A DNA stretch of 64,000 bases, from positions 6,165,501-6,229,500 of the forward strand of contig OX031072.1 of assembly GCA_943736015.1 (NCBI GenBank), given 5' to 3'. A program made the translations under genes and the position numbers. This stretch comes from Tridacna crocea. Its lineage: Eukaryota; Mollusca; Bivalvia; Cardiida; Cardiidae. The notes beneath the pieces are model-generated. The model was not told where the DNA came from. It did no database searches and worked only from the letters and a program-made list of their open reading frames with translations. Of the stretch, positions 20,212-29,358 are shown piece after piece. How positions within the stretch are numbered: position 1 is the first letter of the stretch; every line of letters begins with the position of its first letter.

Positions 20212-23200
20212 CTGAGAAGGGGAACGTAAACAATCACTGCCACTGTATTCAACGTGTACTATTTTACCACAATGACAACTCAGTCACGGTCTGTGAAAAG
20301 TGGGGCTTAACCCATTACCACACAATCCCTACTTTTGACGCCCCTGGGAAAGAAGCCTTTGGAAAACATTATGAGAAAAGGAGAAAATGCTGGTAACCAG
20401 CATTTTCTCCTTTTCCCACAATGTTTTCTACTTTTCACAAAACAAATTTCTATTTTTCAGTCACCTTTATTTTGTCGTCTGCAAATGCTTTCAATTTGGA
20501 CTAGTCCAAAATTTTGTCGTTTGGTAAAGAGTTAAGGCAACTGCAAAAAGTATCGACCCAGATCAACCTGTACACTTCGCAAAGGCTCACATGAGTCGAA
20601 TCTTATCGCTGTTGGTAAAGTTTCTGCATGCTAAAGGACATTCTATCCAAGGGTCCAGTAGGTTTTTAGAAACAAACGAATTTTACGCAGTGTCCTTGAT
20701 TATGCAATGATTTGCTTCGTAAAATGCTTCTCGGAAATGCATTTAACTTCAATTTACCAGCGCATGACTTAAATTTGGACTGCAACACGCGGAAAGGTAC
20801 ATTCGGACATTTGCGTAAAGTGTCGTCCCGGATTAGCCTGCGCAGTCCGCGCAGGCTAATCCGAGACGGCACTTTACGACTGCATTAGATTTTGTGCTAC
20901 AGTAAACTTGCGTAAAACAGAAAATCACATAAAATCGGAAAGTGTTGTATCGCATTAGCCTGTGAGGACTGCACACGCTGATCCGAGACGACACTTTACG
21001 CAAATGTCCGAATGCACCTTTTGGCGTGTTGCACGCCATTTATCTATTATTGTTGTTTTATAGCGCGTCGATAGCTTAGGTTATCCCATACGCATGACAG
21101 GCAATGCGACTATAAGTATCAAATGTTGCTACATGGCTCGTAACCCTAACGCGAAAAGGGGCTTTCGGACATTTCCGTAACATGTCATCTCGGATCAGCC
21201 TGCGCAGTCCGCGCAGGCTAACCCGAGAAGGCACTTTACGACTACATTAGAGTTTGTGCTACAGTAGACTTGCGTAAAACGGAAAATTACATTAAAACGA
21301 AAAGTGTCGTTTCGGATTAGCCTGCGCGAGCTGACCCGATACGACGCTTTACGCAAATGTTCCAGTGTCTCTTTTCGCTTTGGCTGAAAATGACGTAACA
21401 AAGGTAAAAGTTACAATAAATAGTAATACATTATGTAATGTATAATGTACATTAGCCCTTTCCCATATTCATTTCGGGGTTCAAATCATAAAATTAAGAG
21501 CCTGTTAAAAACACGATTTTCTCTTCTCTCTTACCTGATACGATTGCCGATACTGATGTCACATACAGACAAACTTTCTCGTTTTTCATTAGACACAAAT
21601 AGAGACAGGTGTTTACAAAGGCGTTAATAGACAGAATGATTGAAAGCATCACGAGACAAATAGTCAGTTGCTCAAGATCTGAAATAAACAAGACAGGAAA
21701 AATCGGCAAAATACGGAAATTGGCTCTATAAATAGACAATTTCTTGCGTGGTACTGAATGTTTCATTGTAGTCCCTCAAAATATGGTACAATTGCTTTAA
21801 CCCTTATCCTGCCAAAAGGTGAAATGATTTTTTGAGCCGAAAGTAAAAACTCTTTTGCTCTTTTGAGGTACGTTTATAGGTACAATTATCTCCTTATCGG
21901 ACAGTTTAGATCGAAGATCAGACTGCACAATGTCCGCAAAAGGTCAGTGACTCGCGCTTAGCCAAAGGGTTAACCCAGTACCACACAATCCCTACTTTTG
22001 ACGGCCCTGAGAAAGAAGCCTTTAGAAAACATTGTGGGAACAGGAGAAAATGCTGGTAACCAGCATTTTCTCCTTTTCCCACAATGTTTTCTACCCTTCA
22101 CATAAGAACATTCGAATTTTCAGTCACTCTTATTTTGTCGTCTGCAAATGCTTTCAATGTGGACCCTTCTAAAATGTTGTCGTTTGGTAATGAGTTAACT
22201 ATATTTACTAGAGGAATTTTAAACTAGTCTATATTGATAGAATGTGTAGACAACGAATTGATTGGGGTTATAATGTTGAAACTTGTCCATGATAGGATTA
22301 AAAATAATTTGGGAAATGGGAAAGACCACTATTTTCACATTTTTCCACAATGTTTTCAGAAGCTCTGTCGTTAAAATTGAGAATTCTTTTGATTGGTTGG
22401 TTTGTTGGTTGGTTGGTTGGTTGGTTGGTTGGTTGACTGATCGATCGATCTTTTTTAACCCATTACCACACAATCCCTACTTTTGATTTCCCTTAGAAAG
22501 AAGTCTTTAGAAAACCTTGTGTGAAAAGGAGAAAATGTTGGTAACCAGCATTTTCTCCTTTTCCCACAATGTTTTTTGCCCTTTACATAACAAATTTCAA
22601 ATGTTCACTCACTTTTATTTTGTCGTCTGCAAATGCTTTCTATTTGGGCAAACCTAAAGATTTGTCGTTTGGTAATGAGTTAATGCTGTTTTTAACATTA
22701 TTTCGGTTATGTCGTGGCGACCAATATACCTTCCGTGTATGATTGTTTTACGAAGAAATGAGCCATGTTCTGTGTAAAGAGGTGTTGATGAACCTGCAAA
22801 AAGTATCGACTCAGATCAGCTTATCGTTAAATTTTCTGCATGCCAAAGGACCATTCTACAACCAGATTTATTTGTTTGTTAGACAAAATGGATTATGTGG
22901 ATCCATAATTATGTCGTGTCCTGTAATGGATCACGGAACTACAGTTAACTCCCTTTTGTCATAGCGCGGCTCTGTATACTATCAGAATTTTCGTTTTTTC
23001 TTTTCTCTCATAATGTCTTATGTAAAAGGTCTGCAAATGCTAAGATACATGTTTGTCTACCTTGCCATGCCTCGAGAAAGCAACAAAAAGCTGATAAATT
23101 GATATTTTTTACAGTACAATCACTTAACAACACTTATCGGATACGGGGTATTATAGCATCATATAAGGTTACATCATCACCCATACTTTAACCCATTACC

Positions 23201-23760
23201 AGACGACAATATTTTAGACTGGTCCAAATTGAAAGCACTTGCAGACGACAAAACAAAAGTGATTGAACATTTGAAATTTGTGTTGTGAAGGATAGAAAAT
23301 ATTGTGGGAAAAGGAGAAAATGCTGGTTACCAGCATTTTCTCCTTTTCCCTCAGTGTTTTCTAAAGGCTTCTTTCTCATGGGCGTCAAAAGTAGGGATTG
23401 TGTGGTAATGGGTTAAAAGGAAATTTGACTTTCCTAAACAAATTATCAGTATGATGTAGATATGGGACGCGGTCGAAGTTTTTGTACCAGCAACTTCTTA
23501 CCTGTGTGCGTTTTTACGGCACTACAGCTGCTATATGACTGAATGCTGGTAGATACGTCATTGCAGTATCGCCAAAACCCGTACAGGAACTTCATTTTGA
23601 CGTCGTTACTTGTACCGGAAACACTAGTTACAACGATGACGTCATCGAAGTGAATCCAATATGGCAGTCCAAAGGCGAGCACAGCCAGCAAAACGCTGGC
23701 AAACGATAAACAAACACTCAGTATGGCAAACTTCGCTGAGGTGACTGTATCTTTCCCCAT
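17816..23760 (-). CDS. Claudin-like gene 2: 932-residue 4-TM protein with long tail and PDZ ligand
   Basis: Exons 23760-23502, 21678-21535 and 20211-17816 join in frame (both junctions phase 1) to 933 codons. Membrane segments: residues ~10-35 (ends GLPYWIHF), ~90-115, ~122-145 and ~172-198. The first extracellular loop has W35, GFW (61-63), C66 and C79, matching the PMP22/claudin W-GLW-C-C signature. The fourth segment is followed by a ~730-residue hydrophilic, Ser/Lys-rich tail with at least five R-P-x-S/T motifs (RPKSAP, RPCSAV, RPVTP, RPKTPG, RPGTAP). The C-terminus T-H-S-E-V fits a class I PDZ ligand. Claudins and relatives (stargazin-like gamma subunits, GSG1-like) sit in cell membranes and bind scaffolds; the exact subfamily is unclear. 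The paralogue is at 29129-32372. The 8 codons before 20211 in the long ORF are intron. Confidence 0.85.
20307..20535 (+). mobile_element. Family A MITE in gene 2 intron 2, forward
   Basis: TTAA 20307-20310 and 20532-20535; close to consensus over full length, a good type copy. Confidence 0.92.
20540..20710. mobile_element. Family F copy
   Basis: aactgcaaaaagtatcgacccagatcaacctg and return ctcacatgagtcgaatcttatcgc; touches the family A right end. Confidence 0.6.
20779..21033. mobile_element. Family C fold-back MITE
   Basis: First hairpin gcctgcgcagtccgcgcaggc perfect, second decayed (gcctgtgaggactgcacacgc). Outer ends gcaacacgcgg / ggcgtgttgcacgcc are complementary. Confidence 0.82.
21146..21378. 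mobile_element. Family C fold-back MITE, second tandem copy
   Basis: Same orientation as the copy 120 bp upstream; the second hairpin has lost its right half. Confidence 0.78.
21535..21678 (-). CDS. Claudin-like gene 2 exon 2
   Basis: Acceptor CTTGTTTATTTCAG, donor GTAAGA, phases 1/1. Encodes LEQLTICLVMLSIILS (TM2) and the start of TM3. Confidence 0.85.
21797..21973 (-). mobile_element. Family B MITE, reverse, TTAA to TTAA
   Basis: TTAACCCTTATCCTGCC ... CTTAGCCAAAGGGTTAA. The palindrome has lost one arm (cagactgcacaatgtccgc). Its right TTAA is the left TTAA of the next family A copy. Confidence 0.8.
21970..22198 (+). mobile_element. Family A MITE, forward, sharing TTAA with family B
   Basis: Begins ttaacccagtaccacac; full-length, near consensus. 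Confidence 0.9.
22397..22446 (+). repeat. (TTGG)n microsatellite with (GATC)n tail
   Basis: ggttggttggttggttggtt, then gatcgatcgatc. Confidence 0.9.
22455..22683 (+). mobile_element. Family A MITE, forward
   Basis: TTAA at both ends; a G-to-T change in the left arm (aaatgttggtaacc). Confidence 0.9.
22755..22960. mobile_element. Family F copy
   Basis: tgcaaaaagtatcgactcagatcag, hairpin return lost; keeps accagatttatttgtttg and atggatccataattatg. Confidence 0.55.
23188..23416 (-). mobile_element. Family A MITE, reverse, just 3' of exon 1 of gene 2
   Basis: TTAA 23188-23191 and 23413-23416; near consensus. It lies within intron 1, 86 bp from the donor. Confidence 0.92.
23502..23760 (-). CDS. 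Claudin-like gene 2 exon 1
   Basis: ATG at 23760; donor GTAAGA; exit phase 1. TM1 and the extracellular loop with LPYW, GFW-x2-C and a second Cys 13 residues on. A plausible acceptor (AAACCAG) lies ~25 bases upstream of the ATG. Confidence 0.82.
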
Positions 23761-23830
23761 CGTAACTGACTTCGTATCTCTGGTTTTGAAATTAAAAGAA
23801 AAAAATTAAAAGATTTATTATGCCTAAAGC

Positions 23831-24057
23831 TTAACCCTTTCCCAAACGACAGATTTTAGACTCTTCCAAACTCAAAGAGTTTGCAGACAAAAATTTCAAA
23901 TTTGATAAAAATGGCAGAAAGTTTTCCAAATGGGTAGAAAACACTGTGGGAAAAGGAGAAATTGCTCGTTACGAGCAATTTCTCCTTTTCCCACAGTATT
24001 TTCAAAAGACTTGTACTGCAGACACGTAAAACAAGGGCTTGTTTGGGAAAGGGTTAA
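23831..24057 (-). mobile_element. Family A' MITE (sister subfamily)
   Basis: TTAACCCTTTCCCAAACGAC ... GTTTGGGAAAGGGTTAA. The palindrome centre is gaaattgctcgttacgagcaatttc instead of gaaaatgctggtaaccagc. It lies just upstream of the gene 2 start codon. Confidence 0.9.
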
Positions 24058-24280
24058 TTGAGTGCAATCTTCGTGGTCCGAACTATCATTCATGCTGTGG
24101 CAAGACCTCTTTTTTGCTGCATAGATACTAGGCTGCTATATAGGCCTTTTGGCTCTCTTCATGTTGTGAATTCGCCATATTTCTTTTTACTGTAGTTATC
24201 ATAGAGATATAGAGTCCTAAAATCGACTAGAATATAAAATTCTTCACTTTCAAAATAAAACTGAAAACTCTCTCTGTCTT

Positions 24281-24282
<2 letters not shown>

Positions 24283-24322
<40 letters not shown>
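24283..24322 (+). repeat. (TC)n microsatellite
   Basis: About twenty TC units. Confidence 0.95.
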
Positions 24323-24327
<5 letters not shown>

Positions 24328-24508
24328 TCTGCATTTCTATTTCCTGTTGCTCAAAATACAAAAATTCCATTGCTGTTCTTCATCACCTTTTATTTATTTC
24401 TAAAAACCTGAAATTTTGAATGAATACTTGTTTAAACTCCCGGATATCAGCACGTTTGATTTATTGTATAAGAGCACACTGGTGTCCTATGAACCTAGTA
24501 ACCTAATT

Positions 24509-24764
24509 GGCTTGTAACACGCGAAAAAGTGGCATTCGGACATTTGCGTATTTAAAGTGTCGTCTCGTATCAGTCCGCGCAGGCTAATTTGAAACGACAC
24601 TTTCTGTAATTTTCTGCTTTGCGCAAGTCTACTGAAGATCACAATCTAATGTTGTCGTAAAGTGCCGTCTCGGATTAGCCTGCGCGGACTGCGCAGGCTG
24701 ATCCTGATCCGAGACGACACTTTACGCAAATGTCCGAATGTCCCTTTTCGCGTATTGCAGGCCA
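24509..24764. mobile_element. Family C fold-back MITE
   Basis: Left hairpin half deleted, right hairpin gcctgcgcggactgcgcaggc perfect; ends gtaacacgcgaaa / ttttcgcgtattgc. Confidence 0.78.
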
Positions 24765-24875
24765 TATATAAAAAAGAAAGCCAATTATTTAAAAAAAAAA
24801 TGAAATACAAACGCATACTCGAACACTAGCGCATTCACTAGGTCTGACAAAGCCGAAGAATAAATTCATACTTAC

Positions 24876-24960
24876 GTAAGAAATATTGCGTCAAAATCTC
24901 AAAACATTGTCCTTCAATAATAAAAGATGGCGGCAAATAAAAGACATTCCAACTTCAAAA
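24876..24960 (-). promoter_or_regulatory. Candidate 5' noncoding exon of claudin-like gene 2
   Basis: Minus-strand stretch ending in a strong donor (TTAC|GTAAGTATG), free of MITE sequence, 1.1 kb upstream of the coding start. Inference only. Confidence 0.3.
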
Positions 24961-25335
24961 ATAACACAGGGTTACACTCGTTCCATAATTTTTACAAATC
25001 AATTTCTTTACCATAACACGATACCAACGCCGTTTTCATATTTCCCATAAGACACTGAGAAAATACGAACAATTTCCCGACAATCAACACATTTCTCCCA
25101 AGCATACAATTTTTTCCTGTCTTGAAAGAGGCCACTTTTGAAAACATCGAGGCAAAAGGCAATTTCTTCTTTTGTCGCGATGTTTTCAAATATATTCGTG
25201 TATAAATGAGTATTATTTTTGTTGGATTTTTTTTTTTGCATACCGAACAAAGATGGTTTCGAAATTGCCTGCTGCCAACTGCTTTCAGAAGAGTACTGAG
25301 CAATCCTTTTACCGGCTAAAGAACTGAAATGGAAA

Positions 25336-25515
25336 TTTCAAAATGATACATGTAGTTAAAATCCAAATTTTTGCTCTTTCAAAAGTATTTTTGGGCTACG
25401 AAAATAATCCTAGAGAGCACTATAGATCCAAGATCAGACTGCACGTTCTTTGCAGTCAGAGTTTGGTATACAATGTCCGAAAAAAAGTCAGTGAGTCGCG
25501 CTTTAAGAGTCTGAG
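25336..25515 (-). mobile_element. Family B MITE, decayed reverse copy
   Basis: atagatccaagatcagactgcacgttctttgcagtcag, then tcagtgagtcgcgctttaag. Confidence 0.65.
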
Positions 25516-25589
25516 GGGTGAACTCATGTAACATTCTGTGCAGAACTCTATTGACAGTAACGTTACTATCTACAGATCTTATTGCTATT

Positions 25590-25655
25590 TTTAACTCCTT
25601 CGCCAATAGACAAAATTTTAGAATTGCCCACATTAAACTTAAACTCTTGGGTTGG
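25590..25655 (-). mobile_element. Family A fragment
   Basis: TTAACTCCTTCGCCAATAGACAAAATTTTAG; stops before the palindrome. Confidence 0.6.
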
Positions 25656-25659
25656 TAAG

Positions 25660-25760
25660 AGCGTTTCACTGACCTTTTGCGGACAGTGTAGATCAAGATC
25701 AGACTGCACAGAACGAGCAGTCTGATCTTTTATCTATACAGACGGCTTGTGAAGTCAAGT
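25660..25760 (+). mobile_element. Family B fragment
   Basis: cactgaccttttgcggacagtgtagatcaag with intact palindrome to ttttatctatacagacgg. Confidence 0.7.
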
Positions 25761-25942
25761 CTATACAATCAAATCTTTTGTAAGTTTCAGAGCCTTAAAA
25801 AGAAGTTGAGTGTCACATGATTCATTTGACACTGAAGGAGTTAAGTTTTTCCCGTTCTTCGTTCAGTTTGGTAATTGTTAGGTGCCTACCAATTGTCTAC
25901 AGCAATTTCTTTCAGTTAATTGAATACCAAACCAGAATAATT

Positions 25943-26173
25943 TTAAAGCCCATGACTACACAATCCCTACTTTTGACGACCCTGAGAAAGAAACCTTTAG
26001 AAAACACTGTGGGAAAAGGAGAAAATGCTGGTAACCAGCATTTTCTCCTTTCCCCACAATGTTTTCTGTTCTTCACAAAACAAATTTCAAATGTTCAGTC
26101 ACATTTATTTTGTCGTCTACAAATGCTTTCCATTTGGATAAACTGAAACATTTGTTGTTTGGTAATGAGTTAA
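25943..26173 (+). mobile_element. Family A MITE, forward
   Basis: TTAA both ends; left arm has aacactgtggg while the right keeps cccacaatg, a half-changed pair. Confidence 0.9.
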
Positions 26174-26180
26174 ACCTTAC

Positions 26181-26370
26181 CAGAACTCCAAATAAGAGGG
26201 AGTGATGTTATTCTAAATCGATTATTTCTCTTCCAAACCCTATGTTGTGGGTACTCATTAGAATTGTCTCGCTGAGACGATTCTAATGAGTACCCATAAC
26301 ATAGGGTTTAGTAAAGAAAAACTGATATTTTCAATTTGAAATCAAAATCACTCCCTCTATCTGGAACCCT
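26181..26370. mobile_element. Family D hAT-like MITE
   Basis: Flanked by ACCTTAC on both sides (26174-26180 and 26371-26377), a 7-8-bp duplication. Ends CAGAACTCC / GGAACCCT. Confidence 0.82.
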
Positions 26371-26414
26371 ACCTTACATTGCTGCTTAAGTGATACGAAA
26401 CTTTTTACTAGTCT

Positions 26415-26590
26415 TTGATAAAAAAAAATCTAAATTTTGCTATTAGAGAAGTGATTTTGAGAGGAAAATTTCTCATTATCGGACAGTGTACATCCAAGAT
26501 CAGACTGTACGTTCTGTGCAGTCGGATCTTGGATCTACACTGTCCGTTAAAGGTCCTTCAGTCGCACTTAACAGCCAAAGCGTTGAGAGG
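26415..26590 (-). mobile_element. Family B MITE, reverse
   Basis: ttatcggacagtgtacatccaagatcagactg, palindrome, then gtccgttaaaggtcctt; ends at agccaaagcgttgag. Confidence 0.72.
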
Positions 26591-26604
26591 CTTTCGTCTT
26601 TGAC

Positions 26605-26690
26605 CCTCTGTAGATATACATGATCGTGTGAGCTGTCGCCGTGATATGACTGAAATAATGTTGAGAGCGTTGTAAAACACCATTCATTCA
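26605..26690 (+). mobile_element. SINE 3' domain fragment
   Basis: gctgtcgccgtgatatgactgaaataatgttgagagcg followed by attcattcaattt, as in the 14285 SINE. Confidence 0.6.
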
Positions 26691-26914
26691 ATTTAAAAAC
26701 GCGGGTAATCAGTATTTGTCCTTTTTCCTGCAGTAATTTGCACCTTTCAAAAAATTCCGTTATAGAACTGTTCTTAATTTTTCCATGCTTTCGGTTTCAA
26801 CGAGTCTAAAGGTTTGATGTCCGGTAAAGAATTAACCCTTTTCAGTTTAAGATCTTTTTCATTAATATAGATATGTATAATAGGGCCTTTGCTGGGTACT
26901 TATGATATAGATTT

Positions 26915-26975
26915 GTTTGATTGATTGATTGATTGATTGGTTGGTTGGTTGGTCGATCAATCGATTGATTGAATT
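26915..26975 (+). repeat. (GATT)n / (GGTT)n microsatellite
   Basis: gattgattgattgattg then ggttggttggttgg then gatcaatcgattgattg. Confidence 0.9.
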
Positions 26976-26995
26976 GAAATGATTGAATGAATTGT

Positions 26996-27110
26996 TTAAA
27001 GGCTGCTATGCGCGACTCACTGACCTTGTGCGGACAGTGTAGATCAAGATCAGACGGCACAGAATACAGCCTAATCTTGGATCTACATTGTCCGATAAAG
27101 AGTTTTTATT
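26996..27110 (+). mobile_element. Family B copy, left end displaced
   Basis: ggctgctatgcgcgactcactgacc through gtccgataaagag. The TTAACCC start is probably at 26833, separated by microsatellite expansion. Confidence 0.6.
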
Positions 27111-27323
27111 GTAGAAAGATAACATTTCAATAACAAATGGTTGGATTTCACTTCCACCTTGAGAATTTCATTTCAGTCATTTAGCTCGATAAAGGATAAA
27201 GAATAAAGGTGTGTGAATATTGTCGTTCTTTTGGGAGTCTGATACCAATAAAACTGGTGCGAAGGGGAAAATATAATAGGTTTGAGGTCGTATTTCAGAA
27301 GGAAATAGAAGAATGAAAATGGT

Positions 27324-27552
27324 TTAACCCTTTACCACACAATCCCGACTTTTAACGACCCTGAGACAGAAGCTTTATGAAAACACTGTGGGAAAAGGAG
27401 AAAATGCTGGTAACCAGCATTTTCTCCTTTTCCCACAGTGTTTTTTACCCTTCCCAAACTAAATTTTAATTTTTCATTCACCTTTATTTTGTCATCTGCA
27501 AATGCTTTCAATTTGGACCAGTCTAAAATTTATTGTATGGTAAAGAGTTTAA
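27324..27552 (+). mobile_element. Family A MITE, forward, C/G-paired variant
   Basis: Both palindrome arms carry the paired change (cactgtggg / cccacagtg) relative to cattgtggg / cccacaatg. Confidence 0.92.
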
Positions 27553-27729
27553 AGAAATGTATGCCAGTAATTATTGAAATAATAGGCCCTTGTTTTGGTG
27601 AAAATCCCATTAAAACTAGGAGAGAGCAATTAAAAAGTCGAATTTTGAGAGAACAATGAGTGCATTGATTGGTTTGTTTCAACCCTGGATGTACATGGCC
27701 TTACACGGACAAAGTACGAGTATAACATT

Positions 27730-27957
27730 CTACTTTACCAAACAATCCCTGGTTTTTACGGCCCTGAGAGAGAAGCCTTTTGAAAACATTCTGGGAAAAG
27801 GAGAAAATGCTGGTAACCAGCATTTTCTCCTTTACCCACAATGTTTTCTTCCCTGCTGGAAACATACTTTGCTTTTTGAGTAAGATTAATTTTGTCTTCT
27901 GCAAGTGCTTTCAATTTGGACTAGTCTAAAATTTTGTCGTTTGGGAAAACGTAAATG
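27730..27957 (+). mobile_element. Family A MITE, forward, no TTAA left
   Basis: tactttaccaaacaatccctgg ... gtcgtttgggaaaacg; palindrome intact, termini decayed. Confidence 0.82.
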
Positions 27958-28369
27958 TACATAACCTTCATTTTATGCAACAGCATAATGTATTAACGTG
28001 AGAGATTTGACCCGTGGTTTGGCAAAAAGGGGGCTTAATGCACCAACAACCTTTAATTATTAGGAGAAAAGTTACAAAATGCCGTGTAAAAATCCCTGTT
28101 AGAGTTCATTTTTCACTGAATTTTCGAATTTTCCAAACAATCAATCGGCAAAAAAAAAGAGTATATTTTTTTTATTTTCCACTGGAATTTACATCTACAT
28201 CTGTGTGACTGTGATAACACCTGGTTCCCTCCCTCTATAAGGACAATGTTGTCGCCGAACTGTTGTCTTGTATTGGACACCAAGGATCTGTAACGAAAAT
28301 GGAACCATTATAGTGCTGAAGCAATTGTATACTGGTGGGTGATTGATTCTGAAACTGCTTAGTACGACT

Positions 28370-28830
28370 CACTGACCTTTCGCGGAGGTGTAAATCAAGA
28401 TCAGACTGCACAGAACCTGCAGTCTGATCGTTGATCCACACTGCCTGGTTAGGGAGTTATTTCTCCAAAAAATAAATTTGAAATAGCATTAATCACTGAC
28501 CTTTTGCGGACAGTGTAGATTAAGATTAGACTGCACAGAACATGCAGTCTGATCCTTGATCCCCACTGCCCGATAAGGTAATATACTTCTTCAAAAAATA
28601 AGTTTGAAATACCATTAATTATTGACCTTTTGCGGACAGTGTAGATCAAGATCAGACTGCACAGAACTTGCAGTCTGATCGTTGATCTACACTACTCAAT
28701 ATATTTCTCAAAAAAGATGGTTTTAAAAAGCATTAATCACTGATCTTTTGCGGACAGTGTAGATCAAGATCAGACTGCACTGCCTGATTAGGGATTATAT
28801 TTCTCTAAAAAATAGATTTGAAATAGCATC
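28370..28830 (+). repeat. Tandem array of four family B units
   Basis: Units start at 28370, 28494, 28620 and 28738 (spacing 124, 126, 118). Each runs cactgaccttttgcggacagtgtagatcaagatcagactgcac, return arm, tgcccgataagg, then a ctccaaaaaataaatttgaaatagcattaat linker. The fourth unit has lost the return arm. Confidence 0.88.
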
Positions 28831-28884
28831 ATTCAGGAATTTTACCATCGGCTTGAAAACTTTTTTTGTAACTACGAGGAATAA

Positions 28885-28990
28885 GAGTTAAAATGACGCC
28901 GTGATGCATGATACCAAGCAGGTTATCAAATCAATTACGGATTCATAAAGTCCATTTACGCAAACAATCGACTTGGTATGGAGTTAGAAT
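28885..28990. mobile_element. Family F fragment
   Basis: Matches the non-hairpin half (ggattcataaagtcca, aacaatcgacttgg). Confidence 0.45.
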
Positions 28991-29128
28991 GGACCTTTGC
29001 ATTACAGAAAATTTACAAACAGGAAAAAGCAGCAACCCCCCAAAAAAATTTTTTTTTTTTAAAAATCGCAAAAGTGCCTTACATCGCTGTAGCATTCAGA
29101 TGGTAAAAGTATAGTTTAAAAAAAAATC

Positions 29129-29358
29129 TCACATATACATACACACCTTACGCGGGGATTTTGGCCTTTTCCACATGAAAGTTGCCAGTAAAATGGCAAT
29201 ACTGCCAAATGTTGACATTACACTGGTTGTAAATCCAAGCCAGAAAGAAACACTAAGGTAGCTAGGTTTGAAATTGGCCGTCGTGAGTCCGCCGATATCG
29301 AGGACTTGGCCACTGGCCTTGATTTGGTACATCGACACGCCGACTGCACTAGACACGC
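29129..29358 (-). CDS. Claudin-like gene 1 exon 3
   Basis: Acceptor CTAATTATACAG. Loop 2 and TM4. Either ends at the TGA (29129) or is spliced out at 29152. Confidence 0.75.
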
